Assembly (NCBI RefSeq): GCF_014850955.1
Contig: NZ_JACXSS010000001.1
Location: 2,170,001 to 2,234,000, forward strand
Length of the DNA: 64,000 nucleotides
DNA from: Methylomonas albis
GTDB lineage: Bacteria > Pseudomonadota > Gammaproteobacteria > Methylococcales > Methylomonadaceae
Direction: 5' to 3'
A program made the translations under genes and the position numbers. Shown here piece by piece: positions 8,225-16,163 of this stretch. The notes below the pieces were generated by a model. It had not been told where the DNA came from. It searched no databases and saw nothing but the letters and a program-made list of their open reading frames with translations. How positions within the stretch are numbered: position 1 is the stretch's first letter; each line of letters opens with the position of its first letter.

Positions 8225-8914
8225 ATGTTCGAACTCTACATCGCCAATAAAAATTACTCGTCATGGTCGCTACGGCCCTGGATACTGATGCGCGAACTCG
8301 GCATTCCGTTTATCGAAAAGCTCGTCCCGTTTGCCGGAACGAATCAAGCCAACGCCTTCCGCCATTTTTCGCCAACCGGAAAAGTGCCCTGTCTGATCGA
8401 CGGCGAAACCGTCGTTTGGGATTCGTTGGCCATTACAGAATACTTGGCGGAGCGAAGCCCGGCGGTTTGGCCGGCCGATGCAATGGCTCGTACCTGGGCA
8501 CGTTGCGCGGTTGCAGAAATGCACTCCGGGTTTCAGGCGTTGCGGGAGTGTTGCACCATGAATTGCGGATTACGGATTCGCTTGGCATCGCCTTCGCAGG
8601 CCTTGGCAAAGGATCTGACGCGGCTGAATGAATTATGGCAAGAGGGCCTAACTCGCTTTGGAGGACCCTACCTGGCCGGGCCGGTGTTTACCGCCGTGGA
8701 CGCTTTCTTCGCGCCCGTCGCGTTTCGCGTCCAAACCTACGGCTTGGAAATGGATCCGCCTGCGCGCTCGTATGTCGACCATTTGCTATCCTTGCCGGCC
8801 ATGCGTGACTGGTATGCCTCGGCACTCAACGAGACATGGCGCGACGAAGAGCATGACCAGATGGCCCGAAACGCCGGAACTTGGCTGAACGACTTTCGCG
8901 TCGTTGGTCAATAA
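8225..8914 (+). CDS. Glutathione S-transferase family protein (YfcF-like)
   Basis: A 229-residue glutathione S-transferase. The thioredoxin-like N-terminal domain starts N-K-N-Y-S-S-W-S-L-R-P-W, the pattern of YfcF-type bacterial GSTs, with a Ser-rich active site. The cis-Pro motif G-K-V-P-C-L and the glutathione-binding W-D-S-L-A-I-T-E-Y-L follow at about 57-78. The remainder is the helical domain. The start has AAGGAG at 8209-8214. A second GST lies at 10735. Confidence 0.85.
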   Translation: MFELYIANKNYSSWSLRPWILMRELGIPFIEKLVPFAGTNQANAFRHFSPTGKVPCLIDGETVVWDSLAITEYLAERSPAVWPADAMARTWARCAVAEMHSGFQALRECCTMNCGLRIRLASPSQALAKDLTRLNELWQEGLTRFGGPYLAGPVFTAVDAFFAPVAFRVQTYGLEMDPPARSYVDHLLSLPAMRDWYASALNETWRDEEHDQMARNAGTWLNDFRVVGQ

Positions 8915-9009
8915 CTTCGGCTGCACGAATTTAGCAAGTTCTTGAAAGACGCGAATCGGCCCAGCCGAAGGCATTAGAACCATCCCAAAAAACCAACAGG
9001 CAAGACGAC

Positions 9010-9411
9010 ATGATCAAAAAAGTAGGCAACACCATCATCAACGCCAAACACAGCGCCACCTGCCATTGCGGTGCGGTGGAACTCGAACTCGATCTTCCCG
9101 ACGGCATCGTCGATCCGCGCCGTTGCGATTGTTCGTTATGTCGGCGCAAAGGCGCAATTATGGCGTCGGTGCCGCTTTCGGGATTAAAGGTCGTTAAAGG
9201 TCAAGAGTTCTTGAAGCTTTACCAATTCAACACCATGAGCGCCAAGCATTATTTTTGCTCGATTTGCGGAATTTATACCCACCACCAACGCCGATCCGCG
9301 CCTAGCTTGTACGGTTACAACGTCGCCTGCCTGGAAGGTGTTAATCCCTTTGAACTGGGGGAAGTGCGAACCGGTGATGGTATAAATCATCCTGCTGATA
9401 GGCAGAGATAA
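9010..9411 (+). CDS. GFA family zinc-binding protein (second copy)
   Basis: A 133-residue CENP-V/GFA-domain protein with the zinc ligands C-H-C-G-A-V near residue 18, R-C-D-C-S-L-C-R-R near 39, and F-C-S-I-C-G near 80. It is clearly diverged from the copy at 229, so this is not a recent duplication. Possible roles are glutathione adduct handling or simple metal binding; neither can be shown here. It is the last gene before a 107-base spacer leading to the small membrane protein at 9519. Confidence 0.85.
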   Translation: MIKKVGNTIINAKHSATCHCGAVELELDLPDGIVDPRRCDCSLCRRKGAIMASVPLSGLKVVKGQEFLKLYQFNTMSAKHYFCSICGIYTHHQRRSAPSLYGYNVACLEGVNPFELGEVRTGDGINHPADRQR

Positions 9412-9518
9412 TTAAGTCTTATCGCCATGGCGTTTGAAAATGCTGAAAGCAAGGCCGTCGTAAGTCGGCTAAAAGGTTATTGTTGTTCGTTAAGCGTAAT
9501 ACGGAGGAGAACTAGGAT

Positions 9519-9695
9519 ATGAAACACATCATCACCACAACAATTTTAGTGTTAGCCGTGGCGTGTTATCTGGGCGGCTATTCTGGCGTCGGCAACATTG
9601 GATTTGCGATTGGTGCAAGCTTGGAGACTTGGATTTGGATTCGGATTCTTATCAAGCGGCCTTCCGCCAAATCGGATTCATCGTCGACGATTTGA
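9519..9695 (+). CDS. Small membrane protein, 58 aa (copy B of a paralogous pair)
   Basis: A 58-codon gene with a strong ribosome site (GGAGGAG at 9503-9509). The protein is nearly collinear with the one at 6207: M-K-H-I-I-T-T-T-I, the same L-V-L-A-V-A-C-Y-L helix, G-Y-S-G-V-G-N, and E-T-W-I-W-I-R-I-L-I-K-R-P-S-A. It ends with a short Ser-rich tail that copy A lacks. DNA identity in the first 60 bases is also high. It is probably an inner-membrane miniprotein with two hydrophobic segments; function unknown. Confidence 0.7.
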   Translation: MKHIITTTILVLAVACYLGGYSGVGNIGFAIGASLETWIWIRILIKRPSAKSDSSSTI

Positions 9696-9804
9696 TAATG
9701 GTCTTTCGTCTCGTTTTTTGGAAGGGTATCGTTACCCTTTTGATCAATCATTGCAACCAGACAAGACGTCGGTTGCCAAATCGCTGAAAAGCCAAGGAGT
9801 AGAA

Positions 9805-10200
9805 ATGCCAAGTGTGCTGATTGAAGTCCGTCGCCAATATACGCCAGCGCAAGGAATTGCCCTGATGGAAGCCGTGCACATGGCTTTACGCGAAGCGTTC
9901 AAAATTGTCCCGGGTGATAAGAATGTTCGACTTATTGTGCATGAACCGCATCGCTTCGCCTATCCGCCTGCGAGAGAGCAAGCGGATTTTTATACCCATA
10001 TCAGCATAGACGCCTTTGCAGGCCGCTCGCTTGATGCCAAGCGAAATCTGTACAAAGCCATAGTGACCAATCTCGAGCCATTTGGCATACCTCCTGATCA
10101 TGTGAAGATTTTGCTGAGAGAAATCCCCACAGAGAATTGGGGTATTCGAGGCGGGCTAGCGGGTTGCGATGTTGATCTGGGTTTTAAAGTTGACGTGTAA
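9805..10200 (+). CDS. Tautomerase family protein
   Basis: A 131-residue tautomerase-superfamily member that starts Met-Pro, so catalytic Pro1 is available after Met removal. It has the V-L-I-E-V-R-R first strand, a helix with E-A-V-H-M-A-L-R-E-A-F, and the C-terminal E-N-W-G-I-R-G. The ORF is open upstream to 9598, but AAGGAG at 9794-9799 and the homology place the start at 9805. It is a diverged paralogue of the gene at 4491, which has Ala in place of Pro1. Natural substrate unknown. Confidence 0.8.
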   Translation: MPSVLIEVRRQYTPAQGIALMEAVHMALREAFKIVPGDKNVRLIVHEPHRFAYPPAREQADFYTHISIDAFAGRSLDAKRNLYKAIVTNLEPFGIPPDHVKILLREIPTENWGIRGGLAGCDVDLGFKVDV

Positions 10201-10271
10201 CAAATCCTCAACGCCGATCCAAACCTCAGCGAATTACTTCAACGTGTTACGTATACAGGCGACTTTCGCTA

Positions 10272-10742
10272 TTGAATAACCCCATTGAAGCTGAAAACGT
10301 TTATCATGTATTCGACTGGCTTTGGTGTTCCGCACAGCTGTCAGAGAGCGACATAGCCACACTGCCGGCGATTGGCATAGAGGCAGTGATCAACTTGGCG
10401 CCGCCAACGGCCAGCAACGCATTGCCAGGCGAAGCCGAATTGGTTGCGAACCAAGGCATCACTTATATTCAAATTCCCGTGGCGTGGGAACACCCCAGGC
10501 TTAGCCAGCTGGAACAATTCTTTGCTGTCCTCAAGGCATTTAAACGACATAAGGTCTGGGTGCATTGCGCAAAAAATAAACGGGCGTCCGCTTTTATTTA
10601 TCTCTATCGCCGGTTGTGCCTGGCGGAAGAGGAGGGGGCTGCATCTTATCCGATGAGCGAAATCTGGACGCCGAATCCCGTCTGGCAAGCATTCATTGAC
10701 CAGGCTATTCAACACATTAAAGGGCCATCGGCGCATGATTAA
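10272..10742 (+). CDS. Protein tyrosine phosphatase-like protein with shortened signature loop
   Basis: A 156-residue protein of the dual-specificity-phosphatase-like group. The order is strand I-E-A-V-I-N-L-A, strand I-T-Y-I-Q-I-P-V, helix, then V-W-V-H-C-A-K-N-K-R-A-S-A-F. The signature is Cys followed by Arg after four residues, not the five of classical Cys-x5-Arg phosphatases, so activity is uncertain. No ATG is available and the start is a TTG at 10272. It overlaps the next gene by eight bases. Confidence 0.7.
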   Translation: MNNPIEAENVYHVFDWLWCSAQLSESDIATLPAIGIEAVINLAPPTASNALPGEAELVANQGITYIQIPVAWEHPRLSQLEQFFAVLKAFKRHKVWVHCAKNKRASAFIYLYRRLCLAEEEGAASYPMSEIWTPNPVWQAFIDQAIQHIKGPSAHD

Positions 10743-11379
10743 AATTTGGGGAAGACGCAGCGCGTACAATGTGCAAAAGGTGTTATGGACTATTGGTGAG
10801 CTAGGTTTGGCATATCAACATATCGATGCCGGCGGCAGCGCGGGCGGTCTCGATCAGCCCGATTTTCTGGCGATGAATCCGCATGGCCGTATTCCGGTAT
10901 TGGTCGATGGTGACCTGACAGTCTGGGAGTCCAACAGCATTGTCCGCTATTTGTGCGCCAATTACAGTCGCGGTAATTTGTGGGCCGAAGCGCCGGCAAA
11001 ACGCTCGTTGGCGGAGCGCTGGATGGACTGGGAGCTGGCAACACTGCAGCCCGATTTTCTGGATTTGTTTTGGGGATTTTACCGGACCCCGGAAGCACTG
11101 CGGGATCAGAAGAAAATTCAGCATGCCTCGTTGCGCTGCCAAAAACATTTTGCCCTCTTGGATACGCATCTTGCCGAACAGGCTTTCGTGGCGGGCGATG
11201 CGTTCAGTATGGGCGATATTCCCGTCGCCACCTCGCTTTATCGATATTTTGAAATGGGGATTCCGACGCCGGAAATTCCGAATGTTCGCAGATGGTACTC
11301 TACTCTGTGCGAACGTAAAGCTTTCCGCGAGCATATCATGACGTCGTTCGATGAGCTGTATGCTCGGCAAACGTTTTAA
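10735..11379 (+). CDS. Glutathione S-transferase family protein
   Basis: A 214-residue GST. The N-terminal thioredoxin-like domain has I-W-G-R-R-S-A-Y-N-V-Q-K, the cis-Pro loop G-R-I-P-V-L-V, and the glutathione-binding W-E-S-N-S-I-V-R-Y-L near residues 62-71. A C-terminal helical domain contains the N-capping box region F-S-M-G-D-I-P. The frame is open upstream to 10696, but the family begins at the ATG at 10735, which sits inside the end of the phosphatase-like gene. Translational coupling is likely. Confidence 0.85.
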   Translation: MIKIWGRRSAYNVQKVLWTIGELGLAYQHIDAGGSAGGLDQPDFLAMNPHGRIPVLVDGDLTVWESNSIVRYLCANYSRGNLWAEAPAKRSLAERWMDWELATLQPDFLDLFWGFYRTPEALRDQKKIQHASLRCQKHFALLDTHLAEQAFVAGDAFSMGDIPVATSLYRYFEMGIPTPEIPNVRRWYSTLCERKAFREHIMTSFDELYARQTF

Positions 11380-11402
11380 TGACGCTGGCAAGTAGAGAAA
11401 AA

Positions 11403-11693
11403 ATGATTTTGGAAATTGCAATACTCAACGTCATCGCCGGACGGGAGTTGGAGTTTGAGGCCAGCTTTCGTCAGGCGTCAGGCATTATCGCCTCAATGAA
11501 AGGCTATGTTTCGCATCAATTACAGCGCTGCATCGAACATCCCAACCGATATGTATTGTTGGTCAATTGGGATTCGCTGGAGGATCATACCGAAGGCTTT
11601 CGAGGTTCCGTCCAATACGACGAATGGCGTGCCTTACTGCATCACTTCTATGAGCCGTTTCCAATGGTAGAACATTACTCGTTGGTGATGTAG
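11403..11693 (+). CDS. Antibiotic biosynthesis monooxygenase (ABM) domain protein
   Basis: A small protein of about 96 residues with the dimeric alpha/beta-barrel ABM pattern. It starts M-I-L-E-I-A-I-L-N-V and continues with E-L-E-F-E-A-S-F, G-Y-V-S-H-Q-L, R-Y-V-L-L-V-N-W-D-S-L-E-D-H and F-Y-E-P-F. An alternative ATG at 11379 overlaps the GST stop and would add eight residues, so the start is not certain. Members range from quinol monooxygenases to haem-degrading enzymes; no haem ligand can be argued here. Confidence 0.75.
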   Translation: MILEIAILNVIAGRELEFEASFRQASGIIASMKGYVSHQLQRCIEHPNRYVLLVNWDSLEDHTEGFRGSVQYDEWRALLHHFYEPFPMVEHYSLVM

Positions 11694-11762
11694 AACTCGT
11701 GGTAGATAACGGAAAATTATTTATTTCTTTATTCGAAGGAACACGGAGAAAGGTTTAGCATT

Positions 11763-12134
11763 ATGAGAGTAGTTGGTATCGACCACGTGCAGCTAGCTAT
11801 ACCTCCAGAAGCAGAATCAATAGCTCGTGCGTTCTACGGAGGGCTTCTTGAATTGAGTGAGATTCCCAAACCTGCCCAAATTGCTTTGCGTGGAGGCGTG
11901 TGGTTTCAATGTGGAAGCTTGCAGATCCACCTTGGGATCGATAGGAATTTCAATCCCGCTAAGAAATCGCATCCGGCATTGTTGATCGAGGGTTACGAAA
12001 AACTCTTGAAAAAGCTCGCAGACGCGGGCTGCGAGGTGCGGAAGGATACTTCGATTCGTGACGTTACTCGCTGTTTCACGTCCGATCCATTCGGTAACCG
12101 AATTGAACTGATTTCAGCTGATACAGGCTTCTAA
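11763..12134 (+). CDS. VOC family protein (glyoxalase/bleomycin-resistance fold)
   Basis: A 123-residue single VOC module pair. The first half opens with I-D-H-V-Q-L-A-I-P, where His is a usual metal ligand, then A-R-A-F-Y. The second half has H-P-A-L-L-I-E and closes with the characteristic D-P-F-G-N-R-I-E-L-I, where Glu is the last metal ligand. Substrate unknown; VOC proteins include glyoxalases, fosfomycin-type resistance proteins and dioxygenases. Confidence 0.8.
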   Translation: MRVVGIDHVQLAIPPEAESIARAFYGGLLELSEIPKPAQIALRGGVWFQCGSLQIHLGIDRNFNPAKKSHPALLIEGYEKLLKKLADAGCEVRKDTSIRDVTRCFTSDPFGNRIELISADTGF

Positions 12135-12138
12135 CACT

Positions 12139-12753
12139 ATGCATATTTTCGAAAAACTCGGCGGCATCGCCATCATCGTGGGATCGCTATTGCTCAGCGC
12201 CTATGCGGTCTTGTTCCCAATATTATTGCCGTTAGGAACAGGAGGCATCGACTATGCCGAGATGGTGCGCAGTCCAGGCTGGGTGCCTTTAGCGCTGGTC
12301 GCCTTCGCTGGCGTGTTAGCCTTGCAGGTCGGATTCTATGCGGTTTATGCCAAGATGCGTGACACGGCCGGCGTGCAGGGCGCCGTCGGTTTTTTGTTCG
12401 TCGAGGCGGCTTATTTGCTGCAAGTCTGCAAGGTGACTTGGGAGCTGTTTCTTTATCCCGTCATCGCCCGCTATCCAGAAACGGCCTTTCTGCTGCGCGA
12501 CGCCGTCATCAAAAACGATCCGGCGGTGTTGGCGTTTAGAGTTTCGGCTTCCGTGACCATATTGATCGGCATCGTGCTGTTTTGCCTGGCTATCTACCGT
12601 TCGGCGATCTATCCCAAGTCGGCAGCGGCATTGATCTTCGTTGGCGCCGTGGTTTATGCGCTGGGGCCGATGATTTCGGTATTTGTGTCTGTCGCCGGGA
12701 TTTTTACCTTTGCCGTGGGCTGTATGCTACTCGGAGTGCGCTTGCTGCGCTGA
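12139..12753 (+). CDS. Integral membrane protein of unknown function
   Basis: A 204-residue protein with about six hydrophobic segments, near residues 8-32, 49-70, 82-100, 133-153, 160-178 and 180-200. It starts four bases after the VOC stop, so the two probably share a transcript. The general style resembles DUF4386-like or other uncharacterised bacterial membrane proteins, but I cannot assign it to a family. No catalytic motif is evident. Confidence 0.6.
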   Translation: MHIFEKLGGIAIIVGSLLLSAYAVLFPILLPLGTGGIDYAEMVRSPGWVPLALVAFAGVLALQVGFYAVYAKMRDTAGVQGAVGFLFVEAAYLLQVCKVTWELFLYPVIARYPETAFLLRDAVIKNDPAVLAFRVSASVTILIGIVLFCLAIYRSAIYPKSAAALIFVGAVVYALGPMISVFVSVAGIFTFAVGCMLLGVRLLR

Positions 12754-12934
12754 CTGCGAACGTGGCCGTCCCGTAGAAATAAACGCAGAAAGCATGACGC
12801 GTGGCGGCGACAGGCATATCGACTTCCTTCAATTGCGCTTCAATCAAACCCCGCATCTTGATTGGCAAATTTGCTAGGGCAACTGCGGCGCCGGTGCTAA
12901 CCTGCCGCCTTCATGGCTTGCAGGAGTTTTTACG

Positions 12935-13546
12935 ATGAACGATATTCGCGACCCGGTTTACGCGCGTCTGCTCAAGGCGGCGCTGGACTGTTTCCTCGCC
13001 GACGAATACCACAAGGTCACCACCCGCGCCATCGCCGACCAGGCGGGCGTCAACATCTCGATGATCCGCTATTACTTCGGCAATAAGGAAGGTCTCTACG
13101 AAGAAATGATACGCGAGACGCTCAAGCCCCTCCTGGACATGCTCGACAGCGATACGCTGTCCGAGGCCGGGGGCCTAGCGGGCTTTCTGCGCCTGTATTA
13201 CGACACCATGCGCAAGCATCCCGAATTCCCCAAACTCATCCTCAAAGTGTTGGCCCTTAACCACGGGCCGGGCCGGCGTTTCATCCTGCAATTACTGGAA
13301 CGCGGCCGCAGCGGTGGCGCACGGCGGCTGGAACAACTGAAGGCAAGCGGGCAGGTCGATAAGGCGATCAATCCCGACGCGGCGCGCATGGCTTTCGTCA
13401 GCCTTGCCATGATGCCGATGCTGCTGAAAGATATTTTCGAGGAACAGATGGGCGGGCAGATGGACGAAGCCTTCCTCGACGAACTTGCCGCGCTCAACGG
13501 CAAACTATTGGCAGCTGGCATGGCTGCCGCACAGCTAGGAGCGTGA
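12935..13546 (+). CDS. TetR/AcrR family transcriptional regulator
   Basis: A 203-residue regulator. The N-terminal helix-turn-helix is clear at about residues 28-56: V-T-T-R-A-I-A-D-Q-A-G-V-N followed by I-R-Y-Y-F-G-N-K-E-G-L-Y. The C-terminal ligand-binding half is helical and resembles the CerR-type domain. An AGGAG at 12921-12925 precedes the ATG. The methyltransferase starts one base after its stop, so the regulator probably controls, and is co-transcribed with, that gene. Ligand unknown. Confidence 0.85.
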   Translation: MNDIRDPVYARLLKAALDCFLADEYHKVTTRAIADQAGVNISMIRYYFGNKEGLYEEMIRETLKPLLDMLDSDTLSEAGGLAGFLRLYYDTMRKHPEFPKLILKVLALNHGPGRRFILQLLERGRSGGARRLEQLKASGQVDKAINPDAARMAFVSLAMMPMLLKDIFEEQMGGQMDEAFLDELAALNGKLLAAGMAAAQLGA

Positions 13547-13547
13547 C

Positions 13548-14681
13548 ATGACATTGCAAAAGAATGCTGGCGCGGTGCGCCGTTTCGCCGGACTCGCTCG
13601 ATTCGGCGCTTGGCTGCAAAATCTGCCCAACAAATTCGTGCCGCCGCCGTTCCGCCTGATGCAGATCGGTTCGGCCTATTGGCAATCGCGGGCGCTGTAT
13701 GTCGCCGCGCGGCTGGACATCGCCGGCACGCTGGCCGACGACGAATTAAGCGCCGAAACCCTGGCCGAACGCGTCGCCGCCGACGCCGATGCACTCTACC
13801 GTTTGCTGCGCATGCTGGCGGCGATAGGCGTGTTCGAGGAAGCGGCCGACAGGCGCTTCAAAAACAACCCGCTTTCGTCCTGCCTGCGCCCGGATCATTC
13901 CCAAAGCGTGCGGGCGATGGTGCTGATGCACAACTCGCCGGAAATGAGCCGGCCGTGGTTCGAGACACTGGAGCAGGGCGTGCGTAACGGCGGCGTGCCG
14001 TTCGAATCGGCGCACGGGGAGGCATTTTACGATTACTTGGACGCTAATCCGGAATTCGACCAGCTGTTTGCGCAGGCGATGGATAGCGTGGAAGCCTTGG
14101 CCGGGGGCAGCTTTGTTACCGATTTCGATTGGTCGCGCTTCGAGCGCATCATCGACGTTGGCAGCTCCAAGGGGGCAAAATCGCTCGCTATTCTCAAACG
14201 CCATCCGCACCTGACGGCGCTGGTGGCCGACCGCGAACAGGTTATTCGCGGCGCGGCGCAGTTCTGGAAGGAAAAAGGCGTGGGCGCCGCGCTGCAACGC
14301 ATGAGCTTCGAAGCCTGCGACCTGCTGCAAGCGGTGCCCAAGGCGCACAGCGACAAGGACATTTACCTGCTGAGCGCGGTGCTGCACGGCTTCGACGACG
14401 ACACCTGCGTCGCCGTGCTGCGCAACGTCGCGCAAGCCGTCACAGATAGCGATGCTACCATTGCCGTGTTGGAGATGGTAATGCCTGACAGCCGGGCCGA
14501 CATCGCCACGGCCTCGTTTGACATGCAGATGTTCGTCAACACGCGCGGCCGGGAAAGGACGCTGGCCGAATGGCGGCGGCTGTTCGATGCCAGCGGATTG
14601 GTACTTCAAGAGGTGGTGAGCTTGCGAACGTTCGGGAAAATTTTGGTGCTGCGAGCGGCTCACTGCGCCAGCCCGGTATGA
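13548..14681 (+). CDS. Family 2 O-methyltransferase-like protein
   Basis: A 377-residue protein with the two-domain layout of plant-type and antibiotic-pathway O-methyltransferases. Residues ~40-115 form the winged-helix dimerisation domain (A-L-Y-V-A-A-R-L-D-I-A, then L-Y-R-L-L-R-M-L-A). The SAM-binding domain begins with I-I-D-V-G-S-S-K-G near 200-208, where most homologues have D-V-G-G-G-x-G. L-S-A-V-L-H-G-F-D-D-D follows as the expected catalytic segment. The acceptor substrate is unknown. It is paired with the upstream TetR gene. Confidence 0.8.
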   Translation: MTLQKNAGAVRRFAGLARFGAWLQNLPNKFVPPPFRLMQIGSAYWQSRALYVAARLDIAGTLADDELSAETLAERVAADADALYRLLRMLAAIGVFEEAADRRFKNNPLSSCLRPDHSQSVRAMVLMHNSPEMSRPWFETLEQGVRNGGVPFESAHGEAFYDYLDANPEFDQLFAQAMDSVEALAGGSFVTDFDWSRFERIIDVGSSKGAKSLAILKRHPHLTALVADREQVIRGAAQFWKEKGVGAALQRMSFEACDLLQAVPKAHSDKDIYLLSAVLHGFDDDTCVAVLRNVAQAVTDSDATIAVLEMVMPDSRADIATASFDMQMFVNTRGRERTLAEWRRLFDASGLVLQEVVSLRTFGKILVLRAAHCASPV

Positions 14682-14715
14682 CTCTGGAATCCGCGTGGCG
14701 AGAGTTCGCTTACAC

Positions 14716-14847
14716 TGGTATCCGGATCAATCCCGGCAGGCTGCGTCGTTTTACGACGGGACGGCGAACTGGATGTTCGGCTGGTTGCTGCGGATTTTAC
14801 CGGTAAGGCTGGCTGATCATATTGAACAAACAGCAAAAGGGGCGTAA
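14716..14847 (+). pseudogene. Possible C-terminal remnant of a decayed gene
   Basis: Just after the methyltransferase an open stretch without a start reads W-Y-P-D-Q-S-R-Q-A-A-S-F-Y and then W-L-L-R-I-L-P-V-R-L-A-D-H-I before a TAA at 14845. The composition is protein-like and loosely recalls the tail of a short-chain dehydrogenase. No start codon or N-terminal domain is present. The rest of 14682-15010 holds no other gene; it contains the promoter listed at 14944. Confidence 0.25.
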
Positions 14848-14943
14848 ATGACACTATTCGCACAAACATCCCTTTGCCGGCCCCCGCATAGCGTTGACTT
14901 GCTGTGGGCTATATGAGTTTTCGCTATCGCCTCTTTTAAGTGT

Positions 14944-14969
14944 TAAAAAAAATAACCGTATGCCGCTAA
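14944..14969 (+). promoter_or_regulatory. Sigma-28 (FliA)-like promoter upstream of the gene at 15011
   Basis: TAAA at 14944-14947, a 14-base spacer, then GCCGCTAA at 14962-14969. The flagellar sigma-28 consensus is TAAA-N15-GCCGATAA, so there is one mismatch in the -10 and a one-base ambiguity in the spacer. It lies ~40 bases before the start codon at 15011, a sensible distance. Confidence 0.5.
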
Positions 14970-15010
14970 GCTATGGATCTAGAGTTTTTCTCGAAATAGG
15001 AGAAATGAAT

Positions 15011-16000
15011 ATGACCAGTATCAATGCATCGAACACCACGCTATCTCCTTCGGCCATTTCGCAGAAACGAATGGCTTCGCAAGCGAATGAAATACAAGGC
15101 AACAATAGTGCGGTAATATCCAAAAGCACCACTGACAAGGCGACTTTTAGCGGTCACGCATTATTGTTGTCGAGGTTGTTCCATACTAACGATCCGAATG
15201 CCAGTCCCGAGGTGGCAACGGCATTTACTATGAATAATCTGAGTGGCAATTCCGCCAGTTTCCTCACACAGGCGGATAGAAAACTGATGGAGCGCGCCTA
15301 TGACTATGCGCAATCCAGCGGCATGGATTTGGAACAAGTCGATAATTTGGCTTTTGATTTGGCAAACTATCGTTTCCTACAGGTCACGGGTAATAACACC
15401 GAGGAAATAGCCGGACAATCGGGTATTTATGATGCGGAAGGCAATCCTTGGGTAGGCAAATACAATTCCCAAGACGCCGAGCAAGTCAAGCGGATATTGA
15501 CCGATCCCTCGGTCGAATCGACCGACATCGATAAAGGCTTTCTGGCCTATTTGCTGAACCCGCAAATCAGCGGTTTGACACATGCCGTTAGCTTTGCCGC
15601 GTTGGTAAAATTCGTTCCTGCATTGACCTCACAAGATAATCCATCGGCGGATAATGCGGCAGCCCGAACCGAGCAAGTCTTTACGCCATCCGATCCAGGC
15701 CTGGCTCAGGCCTTGTACCGTATTGATCATCCCTACCAAGGCGCAAAATGGCAGACCGGGGCCAGCGGCCAAAAAAATACCACTGATCAGCCTTGGCAGC
15801 ATCTCAGTAAAACAGAGCGTAAACAAATCATGGAAGCCTATCAACTGGCATTACTGCATTCGGCCGACGGTAATCTCAATCTCATAGAGCAGATGTCTCG
15901 TTTGTCCGGCATCGCCAACATGCAGCGAGATCCAAATACCGCCTCCACCGTGCTAAAGCAATTGCTTGCCGAAACGACAGCGATCGACATGCGAGCCTAG
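15011..16000 (+). CDS. Unknown protein, first of a four-gene tandem cluster
   Basis: A 329-residue protein I do not recognise. The first ~45 residues are rich in Ser, Thr, Asn and Ala with no classical signal peptide; the rest is mainly helical (M-E-R-A-Y-D-Y-A near 100, L-A-F-D-L-A-N-Y-R near 120, K-T-E-R-K-Q-I-M-E-A-Y near 280). The start at 15011 is chosen because AGGAGA at 14998-15003 is seven bases away; ATGs at 15005 and further upstream fit less well. The promoter in front is sigma-28-like, and N-terminal disorder without Sec signal is common in flagellar export substrates. Secretion by that route is only an inference. Confidence 0.65.
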   Translation: MTSINASNTTLSPSAISQKRMASQANEIQGNNSAVISKSTTDKATFSGHALLLSRLFHTNDPNASPEVATAFTMNNLSGNSASFLTQADRKLMERAYDYAQSSGMDLEQVDNLAFDLANYRFLQVTGNNTEEIAGQSGIYDAEGNPWVGKYNSQDAEQVKRILTDPSVESTDIDKGFLAYLLNPQISGLTHAVSFAALVKFVPALTSQDNPSADNAAARTEQVFTPSDPGLAQALYRIDHPYQGAKWQTGASGQKNTTDQPWQHLSKTERKQIMEAYQLALLHSADGNLNLIEQMSRLSGIANMQRDPNTASTVLKQLLAETTAIDMRA

Positions 16001-16039
16001 CATCCCGGCAACAGGTCAACGTTAGGTTTTTGCCTCTTC

Positions 16040-16061
16040 CGGCAAATTATTGCCGTTTTTT
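16040..16061 (+). terminator. Intrinsic terminator after the gene at 15011
   Basis: CGGCAA (16040-16045), loop ATTA, TTGCCG (16050-16055), then six T residues to 16061. It lies 40 bases after the stop codon on the same strand and separates this gene from the next one, which has its own promoter. Confidence 0.7.
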
Positions 16062-16117
16062 CGATGGTCTGATGCTGAAGTTCCTTCGCCGCTGCGGTAA
16101 TTGGGGTAATTGTTAGA

Positions 16118-16133
16118 TGGCATAAGCATTGCT
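16118..16133 (+). promoter_or_regulatory. Sigma-54-like promoter upstream of the gene at 16164
   Basis: TGGCATAAGCATTGCT. The -24 GG and -12 GC are separated by exactly 10 bases, and the flanks fit the TGGCAC-N5-TTGC consensus with one mismatch. Transcription would begin near 16144, which makes the ATG at 16146 an unlikely start and favours 16164 or 16170. Confidence 0.5.
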
Positions 16134-16163
16134 TATCCTAAGAGCATGCCGCTTTGCCAGAAA

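Noticed and set aside
13746-14663. Long minus-strand ORF (305 codons) opposite the methyltransferase
   Set aside because: It is antisense to a clear methyltransferase gene, is rich in His, Gln and Arg, and has no recognisable domain; a typical shadow of GC-rich coding sequence.
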